From JABCPE02 sp963518955 (GTDB taxonomy: Bacteria; Bacteroidota; Bacteroidia; Flavobacteriales; Weeksellaceae), in the NCBI GenBank assembly GCA_963518955.1, contig CAUQKI010000020.1, positions 1 to 26,096 on the forward strand: a stretch of 26,096 nt of DNA, given 5' to 3'. The notes under the pieces are model-generated. The model did no database searches and was not told where the DNA came from. It saw only the letters and a program-made list of their open reading frames with translations. How positions within the stretch are numbered: the stretch's first letter is position 1; every line of letters starts with the position of its first letter. A program made the translations under genes and the position numbers. Shown here in pieces: positions 7,166 through 15,309 of this stretch.

Positions 7166-9151
7166 ATGAATTCTTGTAAAATCATTGCGAACACTATTAG
7201 AGGACTCTCTGTGGATGGTGTGGCAGCGGCGAACTCTGGACACCCTGGGATGCCGCTTGGGATGGCAGATGTGTGTACTGTTCTCTGGTCTGAACATATG
7301 AATTTTAACCCGAAAAACCCTAAATGGCTCAACCGAGACAGATTTATCCTATCAGCAGGGCATGGTAGTATGCTTATTTACAGCTTGTTACACCTTTATG
7401 GATATGATTTGTCAATGGATGATTTGAAGGCATTTAGACAATGGGGAAGTAAAACTCCTGGGCATCCAGAAAACTTTATTACTGCTGGAGTGGAAACCAC
7501 TACAGGGCCATTAGGACAGGGCGTAGCCAATGCAGTAGGATTTGCTTTGGCGGAGGCTTCTTTGGCAGCAAGATATAATAGAGAAGGCAGTGAGATTATA
7601 GACCATTATACTTATGTGGTGGCAGGTGATGGCTGTCTGCAAGAGGGAATTTCTCACGAGGCGTGTTCTTTTGCTGGGCATAATAAATTAGGAAAACTGA
7701 TTATGCTTTATGACAGCAATAACATCACTATAGACGGGCCTACGCATATTTCTTTCACGGAAGATACCAGAAAGAGATTTGAGGCGTATGGATGGCAGGT
7801 TCTTGAGATTGACGGGCATGATTATGACCAAATCAATGCTGCTATAGCAGAAGCAAAAAAAGAAAAATCTAAGCCGTCTATCATCATTTGTAAAACCATT
7901 ATTGGTTTTGGTTCGCCGAATAGAGCAGGAACTTCCAAAGCTCATGGAGAGCCTTTCCCAGCAGAAGAAATCGAATTGATGAAAGAAAAATTAGGTCTTC
8001 CGAAAGACAAGTCTTTCTTCGTTCCTGATGAAATTTCTGATTTAAGAACTAAAACTCAAGAAAAAGGTCAAAACCTTGAAAACAAATGGAATGAACTTTG
8101 GGAGAATTATAAAAATAAAAACCAAGAAGCTGCTAAAGAATTAGAAAACAGCATAAAAGGAAAAATCTCCAAAGAAGCTCTTGATATTCCTCAGTTCGGT
8201 TCTGAAAAAGCAATTGCTACTCGTTCTGCTTCGGGAACGGTTCTAAATCATATAGCTAAATATATTCCTCAGCTGATGGGCGGTTCAGCGGATTTAACGC
8301 CGTCTAACAACACTCTTCCAGCAGGAGAGGAGTCTTTCTCACCAGAAAACCCAAAAGGAAGATACATCAGATACGGTGTGCGTGAGCATGGTATGGCAGC
8401 GATAATGAACGGAATGGCTCTTCATGGTGGAGTTCTGCCTTATTCAGGGACATTCTTTGTGTTCTCGGATTATATGAGACCAGCGATGCGTATGTCGGCT
8501 CTTATGGAGCAGCAGGTGGTGTATGTACTGACTCATGATTCCATCGGATTAGGAGAGGATGGGCCTACACACCAGCCAGAAGCACATCTTTGGGCATATA
8601 GAATGATTCCAAATATGACTGTAATTCGCCCTATGGATGCGAATGAAACAGCAGAAGCTTGGAAATCAGCATTAAAGAATAAAAAAGGACCTACTTGTTT
8701 AGTTCTTACAAGACAAAATCTTCCTGTTTATGATAGAGCAGGACTTGGATGGGCAAAATCTGAAGAAGCTCAGAAAGGAGGATATGTTCTTTGCGAAGAC
8801 AAAGATTTTGAGGCGATTATCATCGCTACAGGTTCAGAGGTGGAATTAGCTGTAGAAGCAAAAACTAAACTTAATGAACAAGGCGTAAAAGTAAGAATAG
8901 TTTCTATGCCGAGTACCAACATCTTTGATGAGCAGCCACAAGAATACAAAAACTCTGTTTTACCTAAAAACATTCTGAAAAGAGTAGCAGTAGAGGCAGG
9001 TGTTACCTTGGGCTGGTATAAATATGTAGGCTTAGAAGGGCGAGTGATAGGCTTGGACAGATTCGGAGCTTCGGCGCCATATAAAACACTTTATAAAGAA
9101 TTCGGAATTACAACTGATGCTATCGTAGAGGCTGTAAATTCATTAAAATAG
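7166..9151 (+). CDS. tkt: Transketolase
   Basis: Thiamine-diphosphate enzyme moving two-carbon units between sugar phosphates in the non-oxidative pentose phosphate pathway (xylulose-5-P with ribose-5-P or erythrose-4-P). The full-length 661-residue, single-chain form has the N-terminal ThDP/Mg domain with GHGSMLIYSLLH (65-76), the GDGCLQEG...NN cofactor motif (G154 to N185-N186), the pyrimidine domain with the catalytic glutamate E407 in VREHGMA, and a C-terminal domain. In many Bacteroidota this is the main transketolase. fba follows after 27 nt, with Gdx overlapping it, so the three genes are likely transcribed together. No unusual residues seen. Confidence 0.97.
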   Translation: MNSCKIIANTIRGLSVDGVAAANSGHPGMPLGMADVCTVLWSEHMNFNPKNPKWLNRDRFILSAGHGSMLIYSLLHLYGYDLSMDDLKAFRQWGSKTPGHPENFITAGVETTTGPLGQGVANAVGFALAEASLAARYNREGSEIIDHYTYVVAGDGCLQEGISHEACSFAGHNKLGKLIMLYDSNNITIDGPTHISFTEDTRKRFEAYGWQVLEIDGHDYDQINAAIAEAKKEKSKPSIIICKTIIGFGSPNRAGTSKAHGEPFPAEEIELMKEKLGLPKDKSFFVPDEISDLRTKTQEKGQNLENKWNELWENYKNKNQEAAKELENSIKGKISKEALDIPQFGSEKAIATRSASGTVLNHIAKYIPQLMGGSADLTPSNNTLPAGEESFSPENPKGRYIRYGVREHGMAAIMNGMALHGGVLPYSGTFFVFSDYMRPAMRMSALMEQQVVYVLTHDSIGLGEDGPTHQPEAHLWAYRMIPNMTVIRPMDANETAEAWKSALKNKKGPTCLVLTRQNLPVYDRAGLGWAKSEEAQKGGYVLCEDKDFEAIIIATGSEVELAVEAKTKLNEQGVKVRIVSMPSTNIFDEQPQEYKNSVLPKNILKRVAVEAGVTLGWYKYVGLEGRVIGLDRFGASAPYKTLYKEFGITTDAIVEAVNSLK

Positions 9152-9178
9152 AAAAATAACCAATAAAAAATAAAAGAA

Positions 9179-10129
9179 ATGATAGTTACTACCGATCAAT
9201 TATTCAAGGCTGCATACGGGAAATTTGCAGTAGGAGCGTATAATATTAACAACATGGAGCAGGCTTTAGGGCTTTTCGAAGGACATGCTAAAGCACAGGC
9301 GCCATTCATCGTTCAGTTGTCAAAAGGAGCGAGAAACTACGCTAACCCTAAAATGATAGAAGGCATCATCCGTGCTGCTGAAGAAATCTATCCAGACCTT
9401 ATTTTCGCGGTGCATCTAGACCACGGAGATGAGCAGACATGCTATGACTGTATAGATTCAGGATTTTATAGCTCAGTGATGATCGATGCATCTCACGAGT
9501 CTTTTGAGAAAAATGTAGAAATCACGAAAAGAGTAGTGGAAAGAGCTCACGCTAAGGGAATCAGCGTAGAGTCTGAACTAGGAATGCTAGGAGGTGTGGA
9601 AGAAGATATCCAAGTTGATGAAAAACACGCGATGCTTACAGACCCACTAGAAGCTAAAAAATTCGTAGAACTTACAGGATGTGACTCTTTGGCAGTTGCT
9701 ATCGGAACGAGCCACGGAGCTTACAAGTTTTCAGGAAAACAAGGGCTTCACTTTGACAGAATCGAAGAAATCCAAAGACAACTTCCTGGTTTTCCTTTGG
9801 TAATGCACGGTTCTAGTTCTGTTCCAAGAGCGGAAGTGGAAAGAATCAATGCTGCTGGTGGTGCTATGGATCCTTCTGCACAAGGTGTGAATGCTGATGA
9901 ATTCGCAAGAGCTGTGAAATTAGGTGTTACGAAAGTAAATATCGATACTGATGGTAGATTGGTTTGGACGAGAGTTCACAGAGAATTCTTTAAAGAAAAA
10001 CCAGAGCAGTTTGATTTCAGAGCTCCAGGAAAAGTGTTCGTGAAAGAATATGCTGATTTTATCGTAGATAAATCTAATAAACTATTGTCTGCTAATCAGT
10101 TAGAATATGTGAGACAAAGCTTGAAATAA
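9179..10129 (+). CDS. fba: Class II fructose-bisphosphate aldolase
   Basis: Zinc-dependent aldolase joining or splitting dihydroxyacetone phosphate with glyceraldehyde-3-P (and, in many homologues, with erythrose-4-P to give sedoheptulose-1,7-bisphosphate). The 316-residue TIM barrel shows NINN near the N-terminus, HLDHG (79-83) with catalytic D81 and metal ligand H82, E133, AIGTSHG with ligand H179, and VMHGSSS with ligand H210. The phosphate-binding KVNIDTDGR stretch follows. It sits between tkt and the Gdx gene, whose ATG overlaps the fba stop by one base. Confidence 0.96.
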   Translation: MIVTTDQLFKAAYGKFAVGAYNINNMEQALGLFEGHAKAQAPFIVQLSKGARNYANPKMIEGIIRAAEEIYPDLIFAVHLDHGDEQTCYDCIDSGFYSSVMIDASHESFEKNVEITKRVVERAHAKGISVESELGMLGGVEEDIQVDEKHAMLTDPLEAKKFVELTGCDSLAVAIGTSHGAYKFSGKQGLHFDRIEEIQRQLPGFPLVMHGSSSVPRAEVERINAAGGAMDPSAQGVNADEFARAVKLGVTKVNIDTDGRLVWTRVHREFFKEKPEQFDFRAPGKVFVKEYADFIVDKSNKLLSANQLEYVRQSLK

Positions 10130-10449
10130 TGGCTTGGGTGTATTTGATTTTAGCAGGACTCTTCGAAATCGGTTGGCCTATCGGTCTAAAACTGGCTGGA
10201 AATGAAAACTTCCGCTGGCAGGGAATGACCATAGCTGTAGTATGTATGGGAGTGAGCAGTGCCCTGCTTTGGGTGGCACAGAAAACAATTCCTATGGGTA
10301 CTGCCTATGGCGTTTGGACAGGTATAGGTGCCGTGGGAGCGTTCGTAGTGGGAGTAGTGTTTTATAATGATGCTCTCACATTTATGCGAACACTCGGTAT
10401 ATTGCTCATCATAAGCGGAGTTATCGTGCTAAAATTAGCTTCATCCTAA
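10129..10449 (+). CDS. SMR-family transporter, Gdx/SugE-like (guanidinium exporter)
   Basis: A 106-residue inner-membrane protein with four predicted helices (about 2-20, 30-50, 56-78, 83-103). E13 in GLFEIGW is the proton/substrate glutamate of the small multidrug resistance family. GTAYGVWTGIGAVGAFVVG matches the SugE/Gdx subgroup, characterised members of which export guanidinium, more closely than the EmrE drug-export subgroup. Such proteins act as dual-topology dimers. Its ATG overlaps the fba stop (TAATG), implying translational coupling to a glycolytic gene instead of a guanidine riboswitch; none is visible. A strong terminator follows 11 nt after the stop. Substrate is inferred from family. 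Confidence 0.87.
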   Translation: MAWVYLILAGLFEIGWPIGLKLAGNENFRWQGMTIAVVCMGVSSALLWVAQKTIPMGTAYGVWTGIGAVGAFVVGVVFYNDALTFMRTLGILLIISGVIVLKLASS

Positions 10450-10460
10450 GAAAATAATAA

Positions 10461-10497
10461 ATCTGGCTGTAAACTTTTTTGCAGCCAGATATTTTTT
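10461..10497 (+). terminator. Intrinsic terminator after the tkt-fba-Gdx operon
   Basis: ATCTGGCTG (10461-10469) and CAGCCAGAT (10482-10490) form a perfect 9-bp stem, followed by ATTTTTTG. Confidence 0.85.
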
Positions 10498-10506
10498 GTA
10501 TTTTTA
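10478..10506 (+). promoter_or_regulatory. Possible glpX promoter overlapping the terminator
   Basis: TTTG (10478-10481) lies in the terminator loop and TATTTTTA (10499-10506) just after its T-run, spaced 17 nt. The -7 box has one mismatch. The glpX ATG follows at 10525, so the leader would be very short (about 12 nt). Confidence 0.3.
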
Positions 10507-10524
10507 ACACCAAAACTAATAACA

Positions 10525-11484
10525 ATGTCAAAATTAGATTATAACATCGCCATGGAACTCATGAGAGTTACCGAATCTGCGGCTCTTTCTGCAGCAGCTT
10601 TTATAGGAACAGGAGACAAGAACGGAGGCGACAAAGCGGCAGTGGATGGGATGCGTGAATCTCTTCGGTATATAGATGTCCACGGAACGATCATCATCGG
10701 TGAAGGAGAAAAAGATGATGCGCCTATGCTCTACAACGGCGAAACGGTGGGGAATGGAAATGGACCTCGTGTAGATATCGCTGTGGATCCAGTGGAAGGG
10801 ACTAATCTTCTTGCCCTTGGAAGACCCAATGCCATCGCTACAATTGCAGCTTCTGACCAAGGAAGTATGTGGGATCCAGGGAGTTCCTTTTATATGAATA
10901 AACTGGTAGTAGGAGAGAAGGCTAAAAATGCGATAGACATTACCAAATCCGTTACAGAAAACCTTAATAGAATAGCCGAAGCAGAAGGCAAAAAAGTAAA
11001 TGATTTGATGGTTTATATCTTGGATAAACCTCGCCACAAGGCTATGATAGAGGAGATTAAAAAAGCAGGCGCAAGGATTACACTGCATACAGATGGAGAT
11101 GTTTTAGGGGCGCTTTTAGCGGCAATGCCAGACACAGGCGTGGATGTATTGATGGGAATAGGCGGTACGCCAGAGGGAGTTTTGGCGGCGTGTGCAGTGA
11201 AAGCCCTTAACGGTGGTATGCAGGGAATGAGAGCGCCACAGCTGGAATCTGAAATAGCCAATTTGAAAAAAGAAAATATTGACATCAGTGAAGTTATACA
11301 TTTAGACACATTGATAAAGTCTGAAAATGCTGTTTTTTCCGCAACAGGCATCACAAGTGGAGGCTATCTGGACGGAGTTAAATTCCATGAAAACGGAACT
11401 ATTACTACTAAAAGTGTAGTTATCAGCGCTAAATCAGGCTCTATAAGATTCATAGAAGGAATTCATAAAGGAATAAACCACTAA
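10525..11484 (+). CDS. glpX: Class II fructose-1,6-bisphosphatase (GlpX)
   Basis: Removes the 1-phosphate of fructose-1,6-bisphosphate in gluconeogenesis; some GlpX enzymes also act on sedoheptulose-1,7-bisphosphate. The 319-residue protein belongs to the lithium-sensitive phosphatase fold. Metal-site residues are visible at D31/D36 (TGDKNGGDKA), E60 (IIGEGEKDD), D85 and the signature DPVEGT (88-93), followed by LLALGRPNAIA. GIGGTPEGVLAACA sits in the C-terminal half. rpe starts 10 nt downstream, so the two form an operon. Family assignment is firm. Dual substrate use is an inference from its neighbours. Confidence 0.95.
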   Translation: MSKLDYNIAMELMRVTESAALSAAAFIGTGDKNGGDKAAVDGMRESLRYIDVHGTIIIGEGEKDDAPMLYNGETVGNGNGPRVDIAVDPVEGTNLLALGRPNAIATIAASDQGSMWDPGSSFYMNKLVVGEKAKNAIDITKSVTENLNRIAEAEGKKVNDLMVYILDKPRHKAMIEEIKKAGARITLHTDGDVLGALLAAMPDTGVDVLMGIGGTPEGVLAACAVKALNGGMQGMRAPQLESEIANLKKENIDISEVIHLDTLIKSENAVFSATGITSGGYLDGVKFHENGTITTKSVVISAKSGSIRFIEGIHKGINH

Positions 11485-11494
11485 AAAATAAACC

Positions 11495-12160
11495 ATGAAA
11501 AAAGAAAAAAAAATATCACCATCTCTGCTGTCTGCGGATTTTTGTAATCTGAGCAGAGATATCCATATGCTGGAAAGCGCTGGTGCAGACCTTCTACATA
11601 TAGATGTGATGGATGGACATTTTGTCCCAAATATTACCATAGGAATTCCCGTAGTGGAAGCAATTAAGAAAAACTCTTCTATTCCTTGCGATGTTCATCT
11701 TATGATAGAAAAACCAGAGCGATATGTGGAGGATTTTGTAAAGGCGGGAGCGGATTATCTTACCGTTCATGCTGAGGCTTGTACGCATCTTCACCGAACA
11801 TTACAGCATATCCGAAGCTTAGGTTGTAAAAGTGGCGTGGCTCTAAATCCTCACACGAGTTTAAGCGTTATAGAAGAAGTATTGGAGGAAATAGATTTGG
11901 TGCTGATAATGTCTGTAAACCCAGGATTTGGTGGGCAGTCTTTTATCCCTAATGCACTAAATAAAATAAAAAGGCTTAAACAAATGATTATGGAAAAAGG
12001 CTATAATCATATAGAAATAGAAGTAGATGGCGGAATAAAACTTAATAATATTCAGGAAGTTGCTGAGGCTGGAGCGGATATTATAGTTTCTGGGTCTGGG
12101 ATTTTTAATGGCAAACCAGCAGAAACCATCGCTGAAATGAAAAAAATAATAAACGGATAA
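11495..12160 (+). CDS. rpe: Ribulose-phosphate 3-epimerase
   Basis: Interconverts ribulose-5-P and xylulose-5-P. The 221-residue TIM barrel begins ISPSLLSADF with S10. It shows metal/catalytic residues H35, D37 and M39 in HIDVMDGHFVPN, H68 in DVHLMIEKP, the flexible loop MSVNPGFGGQSF (139-150) and D178 in IEVDGGI. All active-site residues are intact. It follows glpX by 10 nt and supplies the xylulose-5-P used by the transketolase encoded upstream. Confidence 0.96.
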   Translation: MKKEKKISPSLLSADFCNLSRDIHMLESAGADLLHIDVMDGHFVPNITIGIPVVEAIKKNSSIPCDVHLMIEKPERYVEDFVKAGADYLTVHAEACTHLHRTLQHIRSLGCKSGVALNPHTSLSVIEEVLEEIDLVLIMSVNPGFGGQSFIPNALNKIKRLKQMIMEKGYNHIEIEVDGGIKLNNIQEVAEAGADIIVSGSGIFNGKPAETIAEMKKIING

Positions 12161-12163
12161 AGA

Positions 12164-12212
12164 TTTTAAAAGTGTCTTTTTTCCTTTGTTTAAGGGCTTT
12201 TTCCTTTTAAAA
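12164..12212 (+). terminator. Weak terminator-like structure after rpe
   Basis: TTTTAAAAG (12164-12172) and CTTTTAAAA (12204-12212) are complementary. Inside, CCTT (12183-12186) pairs with AAGG (12192-12195) before GCTTTTT. The short stems and A/T-rich arms make this tentative. The rest of the gap to 12273 is AT-rich; I found no convincing full promoter for the next gene. Confidence 0.35.
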
Positions 12213-12273
12213 ATGAATTTGGCATTTATTTTGTATAGAATAAAACATCAATAACTAATTAAATATTGTAAAA

Positions 12274-12801
12274 ATGAAAAAGTTGTTTTTAACAGGTGCT
12301 TTAGCACTTTTTGGATTGATGAGCGCTCAAAAAACTGAATCTGGAATTAGATTAGGTGTAAATGCAGGTATACCAGTTGGAGATTTTGGTAAATTTACTA
12401 CTTTTACAGCAGGTGTAGATTTAGCATACCTTTATCCATTGGCTGAAAACTTCAGATTAGGGGTTGCTACAGGATATTCTCACTATTTTGGTAAAAAGAC
12501 AACATATGACCTTGGGATACTTGGTAAAAGAGATGTTAAGGTGCCTGATGTTGGAGTAATTCCAGTGGCTGCTACAGCAGAATTTATTTTAGGTGATTCT
12601 AATGTTTTCTTAGGAGCAGATTTAGGTTATGCATTTTTTACTGAAAAAGATTTAAAAAATGAAAATGGTTCTTTCTATTACCAGCCTAAGTTAGGGTATT
12701 CTTTTGATAAGAGACATGACTTATATTTCTCTTACAAAGGATTTACTAGAAATAATGCAAATGCTGGCTCTATCAATTTAGGATACGCATATAATTTTTA
12801 A
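12274..12801 (+). CDS. Small outer-membrane beta-barrel protein
   Basis: A 175-residue protein with signal peptide MKKLFLTGALALFGLMSAQ, then alternating strands (GIRLGVNAGIPV, TFTAGVDLAYLYPL, FRLGVATGYSHYFG, VFLGADLGYAFF, YYQPKLGYSFD, LYFSYKGFTR), ending INLGYAYNF with the terminal phenylalanine typical of BAM substrates. The size fits an eight-stranded barrel. It is monocistronic: it ends at a bidirectional terminator shared with convergent lipB. I cannot name a specific family or role; structural or adhesive barrels of this type are abundant in Bacteroidota. Unrelated in alignable sequence to the 3429-4136 barrel, apart from the architecture. Confidence 0.78.
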   Translation: MKKLFLTGALALFGLMSAQKTESGIRLGVNAGIPVGDFGKFTTFTAGVDLAYLYPLAENFRLGVATGYSHYFGKKTTYDLGILGKRDVKVPDVGVIPVAATAEFILGDSNVFLGADLGYAFFTEKDLKNENGSFYYQPKLGYSFDKRHDLYFSYKGFTRNNANAGSINLGYAYNF

Positions 12802-12825
12802 AACAATTTCATAGTTAAACAAGAG

Positions 12826-12853
12826 AGACCGAAATATTTTTCGGTCTTTTTTT
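12826..12853. terminator. Bidirectional intrinsic terminator
   Basis: AGACCGAAA (12826-12834) and TTTCGGTCT (12839-12847) form a perfect 9-bp stem with a TATT loop and a T-run on the plus strand. It sits between the convergent barrel gene and lipB. The minus-strand run after the stem is weaker. Confidence 0.85.
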
Positions 12854-12861
12854 GTTATTTT

Positions 12862-13563
12862 TTAGATAAATTGACAATCAAATACTTCGCAGAAATGTTT
12901 TTTTATTCTATCCTTCACTTCTTCTATATTCACTTTTTGTCCCAGTTCTTGTTCTAGGGAAGTGACTTGCTTGCCCTTTATTCCACAAGGGATAATGTAG
13001 TCAAAATATTTCATATCAGTATTGACATTAAAAGCAAATCCGTGCATGGTTACCCATCGGGAAGCCTTCACACCCATAGCGCAGATTTTCCTAGCATAAG
13101 GCTTTCCTACATCCAGCCAAACGCCAGTTTCGCCTTTTGAGCGGTCGCCATGAAGCCCATAGTCTGCCATAGTTCTTATAATGACCTCTTCTAAGTTTCT
13201 CATATACAGGTGAATATCCGTTACGAAATTTTCTAAATCCAAAATAGGATAGCCTACTATCTGCCCAAATCCGTGGTAGGTAATATCTCCACCGCGATTG
13301 GTTTTTACAAAATCGGCATTTATTTGTTTTAGTTTTTCTGTGTTGATGAGCATATTATTTTCATCACCGCTTTTGCCCAAAGTGTAGATGTGTGGATGCT
13401 CTACGAATAAGAAGAAATTGGGTGTAATGATTTGGTTTTCAGCAGGAAGGTCTCGGTTTTTTAGTTTGATGTCAATGATTTTTTGCATCAGTTCTCCCTG
13501 ATAGTCCCATGCTTTTTGGTAGTCTATTAGCCCTAAATCTTCAAATTTTACCTGTTTATTCAT
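12862..13563 (-). CDS. lipB: Octanoyltransferase LipB
   Basis: Transfers octanoyl groups from acyl carrier protein to apo-lipoyl domains, the first step of endogenous lipoate assembly. The 233-residue protein shows RGGDITYHGFGQIVGYPI (90-107), catalytic K159 in ARKICAMGVK, HGFAFNV (174-180) and catalytic C193 in IIPCGIKG. All family signatures are present. It stands alone on the minus strand, divergent from the nucleoid-associated protein gene. I see neither lipA nor lipoylated enzymes (such as gcvH) nearby. Confidence 0.96.
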   Translation of the reverse strand: MNKQVKFEDLGLIDYQKAWDYQGELMQKIIDIKLKNRDLPAENQIITPNFFLFVEHPHIYTLGKSGDENNMLINTEKLKQINADFVKTNRGGDITYHGFGQIVGYPILDLENFVTDIHLYMRNLEEVIIRTMADYGLHGDRSKGETGVWLDVGKPYARKICAMGVKASRWVTMHGFAFNVNTDMKYFDYIIPCGIKGKQVTSLEQELGQKVNIEEVKDRIKKHFCEVFDCQFI

Positions 13564-13633
13564 GCTTCAAAAATATAAAAAATAAGGCAAATGAGAAACT
13601 TTAAATTTGGCATGGATGATAAATTAAAAATCA

Positions 13634-13641
13634 TATTTTTG
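13634..13641 (+). promoter_or_regulatory. -7 box for the nucleoid-associated protein gene
   Basis: TATTTTTG is a perfect TAnnTTTG match placed 18 nt before the ATG at 13660. The nearest TTTG upstream (13606-13609) is 24 nt away, longer than usual, so the -33 box is uncertain. Confidence 0.4.
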
Positions 13642-13659
13642 TAGAAAATAAAATAAAAA

Positions 13660-14673
13660 ATGTTTACAAAAATATCTATCCATAGAGTAGGAAATAAAAT
13701 CAATCAAGAGGGGCTTTTTCTTTCGGAGGGCGAACTGATTTTGGAGGAGGATATGAGAGAGTTTTTATCAGATTTTTTCATAAAATCCTTTAAATCGGAA
13801 GAAAAATTTCAGTTTTATCATGAATCTAATATAGAAAACAATGAACTATATACCTATGTTTCGGAGATTTTTGAGGAGAAAGAATGGTTTCATGAGCATT
13901 CCCGAAAAATAGCTAAGTATCTCTACGAAATCACTGATAATCCGAGAGTTTTGTCTGGTGAGTGCTGTATGGTTTATTTTGAAGATGATTCGGAAAATGG
14001 CGAGAAAATGGACTCTTTGGGGATTTTTAAAATGGAAAAAAAAGATACTTTTTTGAAAGTTCTAGCAGAAGATGAAAATTTCCAAGTGAATAAGGATTTT
14101 GGGTTTAATCTCAGTAAAATAGACAAAGGCTGTATGATTTACAATATTCAGAAGGAAGAGGGATTTGTGGTAAAGGCTTTTGACAATAATAAAAATGGAG
14201 ATTCTGAATATTGGTTTGATAAGTTCCTGCACATTCGCCAGAGAAATGATGAGTATTTCAGCACGGAGAGTACGCTGAGCCTTTATAAAAACTATATAAC
14301 GAATCAGCTTCCGCAGGAATTTGAGGTTTCAAAGGCTGACCAAGCTGATTTTTTGAACAAGACAATCAATTTTTTCAAAGAAAAAGAGCGATTTGATTTT
14401 GATGAATTTACCAATGAAGTTTTGCAGGACAAAAATGTGATTGAGAGTTTTTCTAATTATAAAACCGAATACGAGCAGGAGTTTCAGGTGGATATCGCAG
14501 AGGAATTTCCTATTTCTGAGGCAGCTGTAAAGAAACAAGCCAGAAACTATAAATCCGTAATAAAACTGGATAAAAATTTCCATATCTATGTGCATGGCGA
14601 CCGTAGAAAAATAGAACAGGGCGAGGATGAAAAAGGGAAGTTCTATAAGGTTTATTATCAGGAAGAAAATTAA
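13660..14673 (+). CDS. Nucleoid-associated protein, YejK/NdpA (NA37) family
   Basis: A 337-residue soluble acidic protein. It opens with KISIHRVGNKINQEGLFLS, the usual beginning of this family. The middle has GECCMVYFE, MDSLGIFKME and a CMIYNIQKEEGFVV stretch. The end is FHIYVHGDRRKIEQGEDEKGKFYKVYYQEEN, also typical. The family was first found as nucleoid-bound proteins in proteobacteria; biochemical function remains poorly defined. It has its own -7 box upstream, and ruvA begins 41 nt downstream behind another -7 box. No signal peptide or membrane segment. Confidence 0.8.
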   Translation: MFTKISIHRVGNKINQEGLFLSEGELILEEDMREFLSDFFIKSFKSEEKFQFYHESNIENNELYTYVSEIFEEKEWFHEHSRKIAKYLYEITDNPRVLSGECCMVYFEDDSENGEKMDSLGIFKMEKKDTFLKVLAEDENFQVNKDFGFNLSKIDKGCMIYNIQKEEGFVVKAFDNNKNGDSEYWFDKFLHIRQRNDEYFSTESTLSLYKNYITNQLPQEFEVSKADQADFLNKTINFFKEKERFDFDEFTNEVLQDKNVIESFSNYKTEYEQEFQVDIAEEFPISEAAVKKQARNYKSVIKLDKNFHIYVHGDRRKIEQGEDEKGKFYKVYYQEEN

Positions 14674-14683
14674 ATTTATTTTG

Positions 14684-14691
14684 TAACTTTG
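14684..14691 (+). promoter_or_regulatory. -7 box of the ruvA-sprA unit
   Basis: TAACTTTG fits TAnnTTTG perfectly and lies 23 nt before the ruvA ATG. No good -33 box is seen at the standard distance. Confidence 0.4.
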
Positions 14692-14714
14692 TAGGAATTT
14701 TAAAAAAAATACAA

Positions 14715-15299
14715 ATGATTTTTTATCTTAGAGGTGTTGTCAGTGAGCTGACTCCTACTTATGCTGTCATGGATGTTGGTGGTGTGGGCTATTATGTAGG
14801 AATTAGTGTGCAGACATCACAAAAACTGCATTTAGGAAAAGAATCTACAATATACACTCAGCAGATTATCCGTGAAGATGCCCATTTGCTTTTTGGTTTT
14901 TTTGATAAAGAGGAGAGAGAGATGTTTAATCTCCTTATCAGTGTGAATGGCGTGGGAGCAGTGTCTGCGATGATTTTGCTTTCATCATTAGAGCTTTCGG
15001 ATATTGCTCAAGCTATTTTGTCTGGTAACAGCGGAATTCTTCAAAAAGTAAAAGGAATAGGCGCTAAAACGGCAGAGAGAATTATCATAGATTTGAGAGA
15101 TAAAGTTCAGAAATTTGATGGTTTAGAAGCGGGCAATACTGCAATTCTTGATAATAAAATAAAAGAAGAAGCGTTATCAGCATTGGAGGTATTAGGTATT
15201 CCAAGAAAAACCAGTGAGAAAATAGCGGATAAGATTTTGAAACAAAATCCAGAAGCAAGTGTAGAAGAATTGGTAAAACAAGTTTTAAAAAATATATAA
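14715..15299 (+). CDS. ruvA: Holliday junction branch-migration protein RuvA
   Basis: Tetrameric protein that binds four-way DNA junctions and loads the RuvB motor during recombinational repair. The 194-residue protein has the N-terminal OB fold (1-65, MIFYLRGVVSE and DVGGVGYYVGIS), two helix-hairpin-helix motifs (VNGVGAVSAMILL, 77-89; VKGIGAKTAERIIIDL, 112-127) and a C-terminal domain III (about 145-194) that contacts RuvB. Full length. sprA starts 10 nt after its stop; the ruvA-sprA pairing is a recurrent flavobacterial arrangement. Confidence 0.96.
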   Translation: MIFYLRGVVSELTPTYAVMDVGGVGYYVGISVQTSQKLHLGKESTIYTQQIIREDAHLLFGFFDKEEREMFNLLISVNGVGAVSAMILLSSLELSDIAQAILSGNSGILQKVKGIGAKTAERIIIDLRDKVQKFDGLEAGNTAILDNKIKEEALSALEVLGIPRKTSEKIADKILKQNPEASVEELVKQVLKNI

Positions 15300-15309
15300 G
15301 GCAGATTTC

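Noticed and set aside
10534..11088. 184-codon open frame antisense to glpX
   Set aside because: It lies wholly inside a well-supported glpX on the other strand and shows no recognisable protein features; a frame shadow.
13568..13575. Minus-strand TATTTTTG five nt before the lipB ATG, suggesting a leaderless transcript
   Set aside because: No TTTG at a suitable distance upstream, and such AT-rich matches are expected by chance.
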